Positions 8,624 to 19,290 are shown, counted from the stretch's first letter. The stretch: 27,500 nucleotides of DNA from Chrysophaeum taylorii (GCA_029834535.1 JAQMWT010000446.1:1-27500); one strand, 5' to 3'. Numbers and translations: made by a program. The notes: a model not told the origin generated them from the letters alone.

Positions 8624-9663
8624 GGACGATAAAGTATAGTCAGTCCTTGGGGCCACGTGTGACGCGATCTAACCTGAGCAGCCTGGCTAGGGAGCTATAA
8701 ATAAACAACGCGCCCACAAACAACCCGGTTTCCGCTTACGGGCACGAAGGGGACCTCCCGGATTTCGATGAGATTCTACCAATTAAAAATTGTTCTAAAG
8801 CCAGCACAAACGTCCCGGCGTCGAGGCGCGCGCCATTAAGAGCTCGCGCGCGACGTCATTGCAGCTGCCTCGGAATTGGGTGGCTAGAAATTCAACTGCG
8901 CATCTCTCTCTGGAGATCCGATGGGACGTCAGAACGTAGGAAGTGGTCTAGATCCACGGGCGTCACCAGGGGTGGGCGACCAGACGGAGCTCCCGCAGCC
9001 GACAAACAAGTCGCCGGGGGAAATCAATGGCCACAGGCAACTTCGACTTTCAGCTCGCTCCTGCAATCAATCAATCGATCGATCGATCGGTCAATCAACG
9101 ATTGGAAATGCGGCTTCCATTTCGTCCACTTGGCCAGCGCCCTGATTCCGAGACGCGAAGATCGTCCTCGGCACGGCCATCGACGTGATGTTCGTTCAAT
9201 GCACCTTACCCTTCTCGTTCGAGCGCTTCGAGGCGGATCTTCGCGCTTTCCTAGCGCGTGACGTCTACGAGGCGTCCTTACTTTGAGCAAACAAGCTCTC
9301 CACCGCGTGGATGGCTTCGTGACCTTCGCGATACTTGGCATTCTCGAACAGCACGCGACTTTCTCGTTGCCAGCTTCCTCGGGCTGCTGTCGCCGGCCTG
9401 AGTCTAGGGTACTCGCATTCTGGGCACTGACGCCGTCCTCATGGCTCCCCGGGTCTTGTTTACCGTACCTCTCGGTTTTTTACGGGGGTAGTTTAAACCT
9501 GTTTTTTTCAGCGTTGGGAATTCACTGAGCTCACTTCACTAGGTTCATTGAATTTGGTTCACTTCACTTCACTTCACTTCACTTCACCGAAAATTTTCGT
9601 CCGAAGTCCAATGTTCACTTCACGTTCATTCACTTCGGCTGACGGCCTGACCTTGACCCCGTC
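8624..9663. other. Stretch without a recognised gene; microsatellites and a possible TATA box
   Basis: No coding frame here looks convincing. A TATAAATA match lies at 8696-8703 with no clear gene downstream. An (ATCA/ATCG)n tract occupies about 9064-9098, and an (ACTTC)n tract about 9558-9587, followed by scattered TTCACTTC motifs up to 9640. The rest is unremarkable mixed sequence. Confidence 0.6.
9558..9587. repeat. (ACTTC)n microsatellite
   Basis: About six uninterrupted ACTTC units are surrounded by degenerate GTTCACTTC copies (9540-9640). It is a simple pentanucleotide repeat. Confidence 0.9.
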
Positions 9664-11075
9664 TGATGAGCGAAGTCGAGCCGCCCACCTGGAGGTGGAG
9701 GATAATGTTGATGATGAGGAGGAATTTAAACGCGGAACAGAAGGAGGAAGTTCACAAGAACGAGCCGATTAAGACGTCGATGTTGTGACGTGAAACACAC
9801 CCGGCAAAAGTGGACGATCAACCAGGTTTTTCCAAGGTGTGGGACTGCGTGCGCCGACCGAAGGAAAATCACCCTGAACGCGTTGACCAGTGGGAAGGCG
9901 ACGACGCATGTGTGTATCCGGCGCTGGGAGCGCCTGAAGGTGACGAGAGACTTCAAGAAAGGCACATGGCAGACGACCAAGCCTCTTGCCCACTTAAAAG
10001 CTGCGCATCCGGAGGACGACCTGGGACGTCGACAGCTCACCAAGAAACAGAAGACAGACCAAGAAAAGGAGGGCGTTATGACGGCCGTGGGCGTTGTGGC
10101 AGCCTCGAAGGGTAAATCGGATATTACGAGATACTTCATGGCCATGCCCAGCCAGGCAAAGCACTCTTCCCTGATGGCGACGTTCTCGGCTCGGCACTAC
10201 GTGGACACGTCGCAGCGGATTTTTTCCAAGCGCACCTTTGACGACGAAGATCATTGCAACCTAATTGAGGCGGCGTATTACCGCGGCGGTGACGGGAAAG
10301 GCAAGCGCCCTCGTTCATGACTCGAAAGGCGCTGTTTGATGAATGGGTGGACGCTGAATATCGTTGTTTTGTTGTTCGAATCTTGAAGCACGTCGTTACG
10401 GAGTGTTATGAATCCATTCGCCCAGGTGCTGCATGGACGGCGGGACACTCAAGGATAAGTTCAAGCGACAGGCCATTGGCCCATCCTTCATCTGGTCCGA
10501 TTGGAGTGGCGTTGAGACGGTGTGCGTGGGCCTCGTTCCAGCTGACGACGGAACCGATTCCGGCACGGCTTCTCTGCTCCGTTCTGTGGTCGCGGAGCGT
10601 GCGGGAATCGATATCGATTTGGCGGCCGCAACAATTGTTCAAGACCGGGCTGCAATTGGCGTCGCCGAAGAATTTTTTGTTGAGGTCGAAGCGTGTGTGA
10701 CATGCATGATATCTCAACAATCTCGGCAGCGGCATGTGGCGACTTGACACGATCCAGAGGCAAGCAGGTAATTATTCCATTCCCAGCAGGCCAGGAGCTG
10801 CTGAACAGTGCCCACGATGGAGCCTAGTACTTTTCTTACGGCACACACGTTTGAAGGATCTGCATGCGCTTTTGCCATTACAGCCGGGGAAATAAATCGC
10901 TGAAGCTCAAGCTCGACCTCAATAAGACGAGGTTCCGGGCGCGATACCAACTTTTTCGTTCCTTGCTGCGTATGCGCCACGTGCTCAAACTGTACGCGGC
11001 TACCAACATTGGATTCCCCTGGACAATCAGTGATGAGCAATGTTTCGCCGCTTTTCTGACCTTTACAATCCGGTT
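9664..11075 (+). pseudogene. BED-finger hAT-like transposase, shattered
   Basis: Pieces of one protein are spread over all three forward frames. An acidic N-terminal stretch (9664-9770) is followed by 'FSKVWDC', a typical BED start, near 9830. Then comes TTKPLAHLKAAHPED (BED zinc-finger His region) near 9980, HSSLMATFSARHYVDTSQRI near 10160, and 'EWVDAEY' near 10340. Next is 'HDGGTLKDKFKRQAIG' near 10430, VQDRAAIGVAEEFF near 10640, a frame change to CDMHDISTISAAACGDLTRS near 10700, and DLNKTRF...FRSLLRM near 10915-10980. The order and motifs recall hAT-like transposases abundant in oomycetes (from memory). At least four frame changes and several stops make it dead. The C-terminal dimerisation region was not found; tandem repeats follow. 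Confidence 0.6.
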
Positions 11076-11107
11076 TTGCTCTCGCAGTGAATTCCGTGCT
11101 CAGCACC

Positions 11108-11173
11108 TGCGACGCTATCTGCAATGTTCTTACGTGTCACTGCGACGCTATCTGCAACGTTCTTACCTGCCAC
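11108..11173. repeat. 33-bp tandem duplication
   Basis: Two adjacent 33-bp units, each starting TGCGACGCTATCTGCAA, occupy 11108-11140 and 11141-11173. They differ at only a few positions. Confidence 0.9.
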
Positions 11174-12248
11174 AACTGTTTCGCCACTATCGCCAACTTC
11201 TACCGCAGTCTATTCGAGTATGACGAGCGAAGCTCGCCGCTTGCTCCTCCAACGTTGGCCCATATGGCAACTTCGTTCTTGCGAATGCGAAAACGGGCCA
11301 CTTCCTTATCTGCCACAGCAGGCTGGCATACAGCAGCCTGGTCTACTCGTGTTCGTTCCTTACACCGCTGGCGCGTCCGAAGCCTTCCATTTTCGCGTAC
11401 AGGACGCGGTCGTGCCCATGGCAACTTGCTCGCACCACAACAACCAAACACCCACGTTCGCATCAAACCTGTTTCCACCTGTTTTTGCTTCTGTCGACTC
11501 CGACCATCGTCATAACCTTGTCACCATGCACCATGCAACATATCTGCCCAAAGGCCACGTTCTCATCAGACGTCTGATACACCGCCATCATATATACCAG
11601 CCCGTGTTCCCGCTATCTTTACCCCGCTGCGATTCTCAGTGGCACCAATCGTCTAACGCACGTCATCCCAGGCACTTTTGTCGCTATTGTTCTTCAAACC
11701 TCGATTTTGCTGACAGTTTCGCTTATCAGATTTCCTGCAATGTCAACCACCGAAGGAACTTCAACGTTGTTCTGACTTTCTCGAATCACACTTCCCAGCT
11801 CTCGTCTACTGTTGCCCCATTGTCACCTGTTCCTGCTGTTGCCCGATTGTCACCTGTTCTTCCGCTGTTGCCCCCTTGTCCCCTGTGTTTGATGAGAATG
11901 CGCCGGTTTCACTGGGACTGATCACCCCATCACGTGAACCGACCATTCTACGAGCTCATGAACTCCGACGAACCAAAGAGAGAAAACAACAAACAGTGCA
12001 CAACAAAGTCGAGCCAACCAGAGCCGACAAAACAATAAGCATGCAAAACAAAGTCGAGCCAAACGGAGCCAACCGCGCAAAGTCGACAAAAAGCGCACAT
12101 TATTCAGAAACAAATGGAGAGCCAACTCAAACCGACAATACTGGCGTTTTGGCACGCACTGTCGATTCTGTGTCATCTTGTCATTCCGTGTACGTTAATT
12201 ATTCTAGCTTTCGTTTGTTAGTTCATTATGTCTTCCTTCCCATCCAAA
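11174..12248. other. Stretch without a recognised gene; C/T-rich with short tandem repeats
   Basis: A forward frame is open for 265 codons (11124-11921), but it has low-complexity composition (His/Pro/Ser/Leu) and no family features. A 27-28-bp tandem repeat (TGTTGCCC.ATTGTCACCTGTTCC) occupies 11810-11881, and AACAAAGTCGAGCCAA is repeated near 12003 and 12048. The stretch could be decayed sequence of the Copia element whose RT begins at about 12249, but no integrase or protease motif was seen. Confidence 0.5.
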
Positions 12249-12631
12249 TCCTGCACGTCGGTTACAAGCCCTTGCCACAGAATATCATTCCCTCGGTCAG
12301 CTCGGTTGCTCGGATGTTGTTCGCGTTCCTTCTACTTTTTCTGGCACCATCTGCCCTTTGAAGTGGGTCCACCGCACGAAGTATGAATCTGGCCGCTTCA
12401 AATCGTACACTGCTCATCTCGTTGTCCGCGGTTACACCCAGGTTCACGGCATTGCTTACCACGACACGTATCGTCCTGTAGATGTCATCTCTGCTTTCAT
12501 ACAAGCCCCGGTCTGGCGTTGCTGTTCACGACTGGGATTTGCATAAGTTGGATGTCAGCTCCGCTTTTATCCAAGCTCCCATTGACGAAGACATCTATGT
12601 CTGGCCACGTAGTCGTATCGTCGGAGTTTGA
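12249..12631 (+). pseudogene. Ty1/Copia reverse-transcriptase N-terminal fragment
   Basis: The forward frame from about 12249 reads 'LQALATEYHSLGQLG' and then LKWVHRTKYESGRFKSYTAH, LVVRGYTQVHGIAYHDTYRP. This matches the start of Copia reverse transcriptases (consensus WVfkvK..G...rYKARLVAkGf.Q..GiDY.ETFsPV). After a deletion and frame change near 12485, HDWDLHKLDVSSAFIQAP and DEDIYVWP continue the RT (consensus DV..AFL.g.L.E.iYm.qP) and end at TGA 12629. The segment usually between these two blocks is mostly lost. The YVDD active site, RNase H and LTRs are absent. It is a clear but dead fragment. Confidence 0.85.
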
Positions 12632-12666
12632 AAAGGGCAATGTACTGGAAGCGCAAAGCTCGCGAC

Positions 12667-13785
12667 ATGTCCGGCGCCATCGGCTCTGCTGGCGGTTCGG
12701 GCGGCACGGTCGCCAAACAAAACAATACGAAGCGAGTCGTGGACGCGTTTCTGGCGGGAAAGGGATGCCGTCTTGGGATTCGTTGGACGAGGCGACAGCC
12801 TGCAGTAGAGTGCTGTACCACGAGCTCGCCCACTATCTGGTCAACGTGTACAAGTCCGAGGGGTCCGTGAACAGGGGCAAGGCTCCGCCGCATGGTCATC
12901 GACCTGCTCCAACTCGACAGCTCGAGTCCGGCCGAATTCCTGCCGGCTGGGTCGCTCTGGCCGATGACCGAGACAACCTTCGCGACTCTTGTCCTCTGGT
13001 ACGAGCAGCGCGAGCGGGCGGGGCAGGCATCGTCGGTCATCACGAAGATGCGGGGCCATTACGACGCTACCTTCTTTGGCGGAGTGGCAAATGCTCACGA
13101 GGTCCTCGTCGCCTGGAGCCGGGCGCTCCAAGCTCGCTTCAAGTACGACAACCTCCATCTGACTGGGTGGATCCCGGCCAACGCGCCGCCTCCTGCGTTG
13201 AAAGCGGAACTGGTGGAGCTCCGGGCGGAGGTGCGCGGACTCCGGTCGGAGTTTCAGCAGCTACTAGCCCTTGTGCGACCAAGCCTCGGCATCATCGCCG
13301 CCCCAGCCATCCCGTCGCCTCCAGTCGCCGCCCCGTCGTCTGCTCCCTTCACTGCAGAAGAGGAGCTCGACCCTCTGCCGCCCTTTGTGAGTCTGTGGTA
13401 AGGACCTGAGACTCCGTCACCACCGCCGGTGCTTCCTGCGACTTCGTCTCCGTCTCCTGCGTTGGGGCCAATTTCGTCCTCGATGCAGGGAGAAACCCCG
13501 GGACCAGCTGTGACCTCGGCTGCGGCTGAGGCTTCCGCTCCGGCGACGGCAAGGCCGCCCGTGTCTTCCTCTCCGTCTCGTGCATCAGCGCCGATTACTT
13601 CCGTAATGGTGTTGCAACCCCTGGTGCCAGCTGCGACTGCGCCCGCGCGCGCGACTGCGCGCATCCTCCCGCCTTGCCGCGCCCAAGCTCGAGCTCCGAC
13701 GCTGGTGGAGACGTTGAAAGGCATCGCCGCTATCGACTACTACCTCGATTTAAGCGCCGATAGAACGCCCATCCCCTGAACCTCT
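12667..13785 (+). pseudogene. Broken gene of unknown function, possibly mobile-element encoded (5' and middle part)
   Basis: One protein can be followed through three frames. From ATG 12667 come MSGAIGSAGGSGGTVAKQNN and a helical stretch. A frame change near 12765 leads to SLDEATACSRVLYHELAHYL. Another near 12890 leads to VIDLLQLDSSSPAEFLPAGS and a helical domain, with a Leu-heptad coiled-coil-like segment near 13200-13260. TAA at 13399 is followed in the same frame by 127 Pro/Ala/Ser-rich codons up to TGA 13777. The N-terminal helical part loosely resembles the SAM-like N-domain of eukaryotic tyrosine recombinases (Crypton-like), but no R..H.R..Y catalytic core is visible. Treat that as a weak guess. 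Confidence 0.45.
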
Positions 13786-14195
13786 CGCCCAGGGACGAGA
13801 GGCGAGCAGCGTTGGCTGTCGATTGGTTCGACAAGATGGCGACGGATGACGAGCGCTTGAGCTTCGCGGACTCGACGGTGGAGCGCGGAGCACAACGCGC
13901 TCAAGTCGCTTTCCTCGGTCGACTCATTGTCGAGCGCCTCCAAGACGCCTTCTGCGCCTACCGCAAACACCACCCCAACTCCGGCTTCAAACTACCCAAT
14001 ACTCTCCTTTCCAAGAACCTCGACCAGGAGATCGGGATGAACTGGATCTCGGACCGGCTAGACCAGCTCTACAAACTCAAGGACCCTCCTCACAACTTGC
14101 GCATTGTGGCCACTCCCCATAACTTCGCCGACTTTCGCGCGGCCTGCCGGTCGGAGAACGCCCGCGCAGCCAAAAGGCAGAGGACCACTTCCTAA
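13773..14195 (+). pseudogene. Continuation of the broken unknown gene (C-terminal part)
   Basis: After a frame change near 13770 the reading 'HPLNLSPRDERRAALAVDW' leads into an open stretch that includes FDKMATDDERLSFADSTVER and ends with a basic tail (AAKRQRTTS) at TAA 14193-14195. It has a globular, helical look with no recognised domain. The KRQR tail could be a nuclear localisation signal. It sits downstream of the Pro-rich linker, so it is probably the C-terminal domain of the same protein. Confidence 0.45.
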
Positions 14196-14243
14196 AGTGT
14201 CTCTGCTCTGCCGCGGTTCTCCCTCCTCCTTTGCCCCCGAGTT

Positions 14244-14460
14244 CGGGATGAACTGGATCTCGGACCGCCTCGACTAGCTCTACAAACTCAAGGACCCTTC
14301 TCGCAACTTGCGCATTCTGGCCACTCCCCAAACCTTCGCCGACTTTCGCACGGCCTCCCCAACCCAAACAACCTTCGCCGACTTTCGCACGGCCTCCAGA
14401 TCCGAGAACGACCGCGCAGCTAAAAGGCAGAGGACCTCTTCCGCCTAAAGGTGTCTCTCC
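14244..14460 (+). repeat. Tandem duplicate of the C-terminal end of the unknown gene
   Basis: The sequence from CGGGATGAACTGGATCTCGG repeats the segment starting at 14033, including the AAAAGGCAGAGGACC tail and the following GTGTCTCT...CCGCGG...CTCTCCCTC flank. The duplicate has an in-frame TAG in place of a Gln codon (near 14275). It also has its own internal duplication of AACCTTCGCCGACTTTCGCA (14331 and 14370). It is a tandem duplication with later decay. Confidence 0.85.
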
Positions 14461-14555
14461 TCAGCCGCGGCTCTCCCTCGTTTGCTAACCACTCCTAACT
14501 TCCGCCATCACCTCCGTGGACCGCGGACGATACCGTTACCGGGGTAACCGTGTGC

Positions 14556-14921
14556 TAGAAGGGTAAGGGACAGGCTCATGAATCCTGAGCCTTGCGAGGG
14601 CACCCGCCCTCCCGGCGTAGGTTGGCACCTATTCGCCTCCCGGGCGGGCCGGTTGGCAGCCGGAACGTTCGCAGTGGGACGGGGTATGGCCGGGGGGCGA
14701 AGACGGAAGGTTATCGGCGAGTTGGTTGTCAGTCACATCGCGGTCTCCTCTTCGCATTGCGACAAGCTTGATGGTCACTCTCCGCCGACCGACCTTTCGG
14801 CGCTCCTCGTCTACAGGCCCGTGATTCCGGACTGGCTCCTGTCGGTCCGGCCTGGCTCCCATGCTCGGGAGAGGTCTGAAGTTAGTTAGTTAGTTTAGTT
14901 AGTTAGTTAGAAGGGTAAGGG
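14556..14921 (+). mobile_element. Short non-coding repeat element, copy 1 (MITE-like or solo terminal repeat)
   Basis: The about 320-bp body (14574-14880, from CTCATGAATCCTGAGCC to GCTCGGGAGAGGTCTGAAG) recurs at 18137-18440 in reverse and 23584-23884 in forward orientation. It ends in a TTAG/GTTA run. The direct repeat TAGAAGGGTAAGGG at 14556-14569 and 14908-14921 brackets this copy, as a target-site duplication would, though part of it could belong to the element. It lies immediately upstream of the GH30 gene. The 103-codon frame inside it recurs only because the element recurs, so I do not call it a gene. Confidence 0.75.
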
Positions 14922-14973
14922 TCCGCCTGCGGCGGAACTTTTGGTTGCGAAGAATTTTCAAGGAATCAGCCTT

Positions 14974-17025
14974 ATGACTCTCCAGGCGGAGGATGTTCAA
15001 GAAGCCGCTGCTGTTCATTTGTGGCAAACTTCCAGGGACGTGCCAGCCGAGCGGCTCAAACCAATGCCGTCCTTGCCTCTCCTCACATCCTCCGTCCCAC
15101 TGCCGAAACCAGATGACTCTCCAAGTGTTTCGGGGCTAACTGTGGTTCGTGTCGACCCTAAGCGAAGCTACCAAAAAATAATTGGGTTTGGCGGTGCATT
15201 CACCCAAGCATCTGCACATGTTTGGCAATCACTGTCTCCATCGTTGCGGAGTGAGCTGATCAGGGCCTACTTTGATGTACAAGTTGGCCTTGGGTACACC
15301 GTTGGGAGGGTTATGACCAGAGTTTTCGCCGCGGTCCGTTGCCGTGTGCCCTGGCATTGTGATTTGTCATTTTGACCTTACAGTGTGGATTGTCGTACAA
15401 GTTTGACTGGTGCTATGATTAGTTTTGAGCTGCCTAAAATGGAGCTTCAGCTGAAAACTAGCCTTTAGGTTCCTATTAATTCTTGTGACTTTTCTCCAGA
15501 AACGTACTCATTTGACGATGCTGACATGGATTATGACTTGATTCATTTTGATGAAACTGTTACGGTTGATGCTGCGCGAACAATCCCAATGATCAAGGCT
15601 GCGCAAACTGAATTACAGTCGCCACCCGCTGAAGGTAGCTCGGACGAGCACTTACTCTACGCGGAACAAGATTTCGGTTCCATGAAGAACCTCAGAGTTA
15701 TAGCGTCACCATGGTCACCACCTGCTTGGATGAAAACAAACAAGAACATGCTTGGTGGGGGTAAGGTGAACGATACTGCACAGGGAGCATGGGCCCGTTA
15801 TATTGTGAAATGGATGGATGCCTATGCCTCATATGGAGTTCAGACTTGGGGATTGACAGTACAGAATGAGCCAGAATCATCACAACAATGGGAATCATGC
15901 GAGTTCGAGGCCATAGAAGAGGCGAAATTTGTGCTGGGCTTCCTAGGTCCAATATTGCGAGCTGCCTATCCGAGCGTCAAGATCCTTGGCTTTGACCACA
16001 ACAAGGACCATCTCCTAGAGTGGGCAACTGTTTTGTTTGACGAACTGTCGCCGTCATCCAAGTACTTCGATGGAATTGCATTCCATTGGTATGCAGGTAA
16101 CTGCGGGGCTGAAATCGAACAGGTTGCGCGCGCCTTTCCTAGCAAACTCTTGGTACCCACAGAAGCATGTTATGAATTGGCGCAGGTTAGAGGTGGGGAT
16201 TTCGATGCTCAGAGCTTCCTTGTCAATGGAACATGGACCAGAGGTGAAGGATATGGGAATGATGTGTTGCTTGATCTTGAAGCTGGTGCCTCTGGCTGGA
16301 CTGATTGGAACCTGCTATTGGATGAGACAGGAGGTCCCAATCACGTCCACAATTTCTGTGACGCGCCTGTGCTTGCTGATACAAGGGTAACGGGCGGGAA
16401 ATTACACTTCCATCCACAATACTACTACTTGGGCCATTTCTCTAAGTTTCTACCACCCGGCTCTCGACGGCTTCATTTGGACGTTTTAAATGAAACTTAT
16501 GGACATAGTTACCGCCAGACAAAACCACGTAAAGACGCTCGTGTGCAGACACAGCGCTCAAATGCTTCAACAGAGACGCCGTGCTTCCAAGTTTTGCATG
16601 GTGGGCTCGATGTTCCTGGTCAGAAACAGCCCGCCTCGACGGACTGTCAGGGCTGGCCTGTATATGGCACATGTTCTGGCAATAGTCTAAAAATCACCGC
16701 ATTTCGAAGGCCGGACGATAAAGTCGCAATTGTTGTCCTGAACTGTGGCGATTCCATCAAAGGTTTGCAGATTCACATCGGTGCATTGTGGTATTTTAAG
16801 AATCCTGTGATTATGCCGCATTCAATTCAAACTTATCTCCTCTGCCTTCCAAACGATTATGGAGGACACGGACATCAAAGAGCAGTTCTTGTTCAACACT
16901 ATTCGCGTGTTGCACCGGATTCTGGTTGGCACTCATTTCCCATTGGAGGACATTCGATGCTGTTCCTGACTGCACTGATGATCAGCGTAATTGCAGTACG
17001 CCGCATTCGTTACACTTTCGCGTGA
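14974..17025 (+). CDS. Glucosylceramidase-like glycoside hydrolase family 30, one intron
   Basis: Exons 14974-15309 and 15469-17025 join in frame to about 630 residues. The GH30 family hydrolyses beta-glucosyl bonds, typically of glucosylceramide, in lysosomes or outside the cell. Landmarks are 'YQKIIGFGGAFTQASA', then GRVPINSCDFSPETYSF across the splice, ASPWSPPAWMKT, and TVQNEPESS with the acid/base Glu at 15868-15870. PTEACYEL has the nucleophile Glu at 16162-16164, followed by GWTDWNLLLDETGGPNHV and YYYLGHFSKFLPPGSRR. A C-terminal hydrophobic helix (SMLFLTALMISVIAVRRIR) suggests a membrane anchor, unusual for the family. No signal peptide is visible, so a 5' exon may lie upstream or have been displaced by the adjacent repeat element. 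The start at ATG 14974 is the first in-frame ATG. The region is clearly less GC-rich than its surroundings. Confidence 0.9.
15310..15468 (+). other. Intron of the GH30 gene (159 bp, GT-AG)
   Basis: The donor is GGGAGG|GTTATG and the acceptor CCTTTAG|GTTCCT. Removing this segment restores the conserved GH30 stretch VGRVPINSCDF without a frame change, while reading through gives a stop at 15373. A TTTGAGCTG/CTGAAAACT-type branch region precedes the acceptor. Confidence 0.88.
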
Positions 17026-18119
17026 TTGTTTGGCACAAGACGTGGCCATGTTACCTTTAGCCAAAGTGATATGCTTGAGCGTTACATCGAAGAAGTGATG
17101 TGCTGTAGAGTCAACCAGGGTACTCTGCGCCACGAATATGCCTTGTACTGCAAGCCGCAATCTTGGCTGAAGGAGCACTGCGCCTTCACTGCGACAGCAA
17201 TCAAGATGCATTATATATGCAACCGAAACTTGTTAATGTCGTTGTCGGGTGCTCAAATCGATTGCGTTGGATTTCCCAAAGTTTCGTTCGTGCTAAGGCT
17301 CTAACTTATGTTGGAGTTGAACACGAAGCATTCTTTAGCGTCGCCATAGTATTTACACCCAATTATTCACGCCGACCAGCACTTGCACAAAATACACACG
17401 GCCTTAGATTTTGGATCCGCGCCTTCAATAATGTTGCGAGAGCAGCGGGCACGATGCAAGATGGGGTGCGAGGGGGTTAGAGTGAGACAATCCCCTGTCG
17501 GCACCGTCCGGCAGTTCTGCTTGCTTGTGCTAGCAGACCGGTCGTTTCGACCCCCACGATTGGCGTGGAATTGTGCGTATTTGACTTAATAGTTGGGCTC
17601 TGAGGGAAGCAAATTTGCAACGGTTTAGCCCGTACTTTTGAGAATCTAGATATCATTCTTGATGTCCACAAAATGGGGATTAACGGGAATTGGCCCTGCG
17701 GCACCATGGCGTGCCGGAGGCCTGGCACCGCCGCAGAAAGCATCCGATGCACATCTCTCTCGGAGTCGGGAACGCGACGCGGTCTACATATGAACGAGAG
17801 CTATCCGTCTCACCACATGCAAATCACGGGAGGTACTTTTGCAGACGAGCTTTTACCTGCTAGCTTTAACACTGGCAAAAAACCCAGAGGATTCTGAAGT
17901 GCAGTGGCAAAGGAACGAAAGAACCATCCCGCCTCACCGTGTGCTTCTGACAATTTAGGTTCACAGTACAGAGGTAGTTCTCCTAGCCTCAGCACACGAT
18001 AGACGACACATAGACAAGAACCAACGGCTAAAGTAATATCTACGTACATACGGGGCGCGCTAATCCATGGACTAAGCGGAAAGCAGAGAACACCGGGACT
18101 ATTTCCTCCAGCTTTTCTG
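17026..18119. other. Stretch without a recognised gene downstream of GH30
   Basis: About 1.1 kb of moderately AT-rich sequence. No frame shows family features. It should contain the 3' untranslated region of the GH30 gene; I see no canonical AATAAA close to the stop. Nothing else stands out. Confidence 0.55.
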
Positions 18120-18456
18120 CTAACTAACTAACTATTTTCAGACCTCTCCCGAGCATGGGAGCCAGGCCGGACCGACAGGAGCCAGTCCGGAATCACGGGC
18201 CTGTAGACGAGGAGCGCCGAAAGGTCGGTCGGCGGAGAGTGACCATCAAGCTTGTCGCCATGCGACGAGGAGACCGCGATGTGACTGACAACCAACTCGT
18301 CGATAACCTTCCGTCTTCGCCCCCCGGCCATACCCCGTCCCACTGCGAACGTCCCGGCTGCCAACCGGCCCGCCCGGGAGGCGAATAGGTGCCAACCTAC
18401 GCCGGGAGGGCGGATGCCCTCGCAAGGCTCAGGATTCATGTGGCACCGTCCTCCAT
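18120..18456 (-). repeat. Short repeat element copy 2 (left inverted end of the hAT block)
   Basis: Reverse orientation relative to copies 1 and 3, running from CTAACTAACTAAC through CAGACCTCTCCCGAGCATGG to GGCACCGTCCTCCAT. It shares the inner ATGGAGGACGGTGCC extension with copy 3; copy 1 lacks this. Confidence 0.85.
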
Positions 18457-18477
18457 GATGATACGAGAGTCGAAAGG

Positions 18478-19060
18478 GGAAAATCCCCGTCCCCGCACCT
18501 TCCCCGACCCCGCACTTTCTCTCCACGCGCCTTCCTCGCTCCCCGCACCTTCCCCGTCCCCGCACCTTCCCCCTCCCCGCACCTTCCCCGCTCCCCGCAC
18601 CTTCCCCGTCCCCGCGACCTCCTCGTCCCCGCAACTTCCCCGCTCCCCGCACCTTCCTCTTCCTCGCGATCTCCCCGTCCTCGCACCTTCCCCCGCGCCT
18701 TCCTCGCTCCCCGCACTCTCCTCGTCCTCGCGTTCTCCCCGTCCTCGCACTCTCCTCGTCCCCGCACCTTCCCCGACCTCGCACCTTCCTCTTCCCCGCG
18801 ATGTCCCCGCTCCCCGCACCTTCCTCTTCCTCGCGACATCCCTGTCCTCGCACCTTCCCCTTTCCCCGCGATCTCCCCGTCCTCGCACTCTCCTCGTCCC
18901 CGCATCTTCCCCGACCTCGCACCTTCCTCTTCCCCGCGATATCCCCGCTCCCCGCACATTCCTCTTCCTCGCGACCTCCCCGTCCTCGCACTCTCCTCGT
19001 CCCCGCACCTGCCCCGTCCCCGCACCTTCCTCTTGCTCCGCGGCTTCCCCGCTTTCCGAG
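18478..19060. repeat. CCCCGCACCTTCC minisatellite (C/T-rich on + strand)
   Basis: An irregular array of 12-16-bp units built from CCCCGCACCTTCC, with variants such as CTCGCGATCTCCCCGTCC, runs for almost 600 bp. On the minus strand it gives long Arg/Gly-rich open frames that are by-products of the repeat and not genes. Strong strand asymmetry (C/T against G/A) persists throughout. Confidence 0.9.
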
Positions 19061-19290
19061 GATCCTCTTTCCTCGCGAAGCCACACCCTCTCTCAGGGTG
19101 GTTCAGGAGTAAACCCGGGGGGGGGGGGCGTTTCCGCGGGAGTTCCTCGCGCCCAAGGACTCCTTAACCCGGGACCACCGCGCACTCTGATCCCCCCTAC
19201 CCCCCCAAGCTTACTCTCTCGTGCGTCCCGCCGGTTCAGTTCTGTAAACGTGCAGCTCTAAAAGGACAAGTACCTTAAGAGGCATAAGGG
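19061..19290. other. Central segment between the two mirrored minisatellites
   Basis: About 230 bp of unique sequence including a run of 12-13 G residues near 19119-19131. No gene was seen. It would form the loop if the flanking arrays paired. Confidence 0.6.

Noticed and set aside
10714..11124. 136-codon minus-strand frame that at first recalled a Copia protease/pre-integrase region
   Set aside because: The forward strand over the same bases carries collinear hAT-like motifs (DMHD, DLNKTR), so the minus frame is a shadow.
11124..11921. 265-codon forward frame
   Set aside because: Low-complexity composition, spans two short tandem repeats, no family features; cannot be supported as a gene.
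14578..14889. 103-codon frame conserved in three copies
   Set aside because: It recurs only because the short repeat element recurs; the equally open opposite strand and the lack of family features argue against a gene.
18128..19084. 318-codon and related Arg/Gly-rich minus-strand frames, and Pro/Ser-rich forward frames
   Set aside because: They arise from the CCCCGCACCTTCC minisatellite in every frame; no domain or normal composition.
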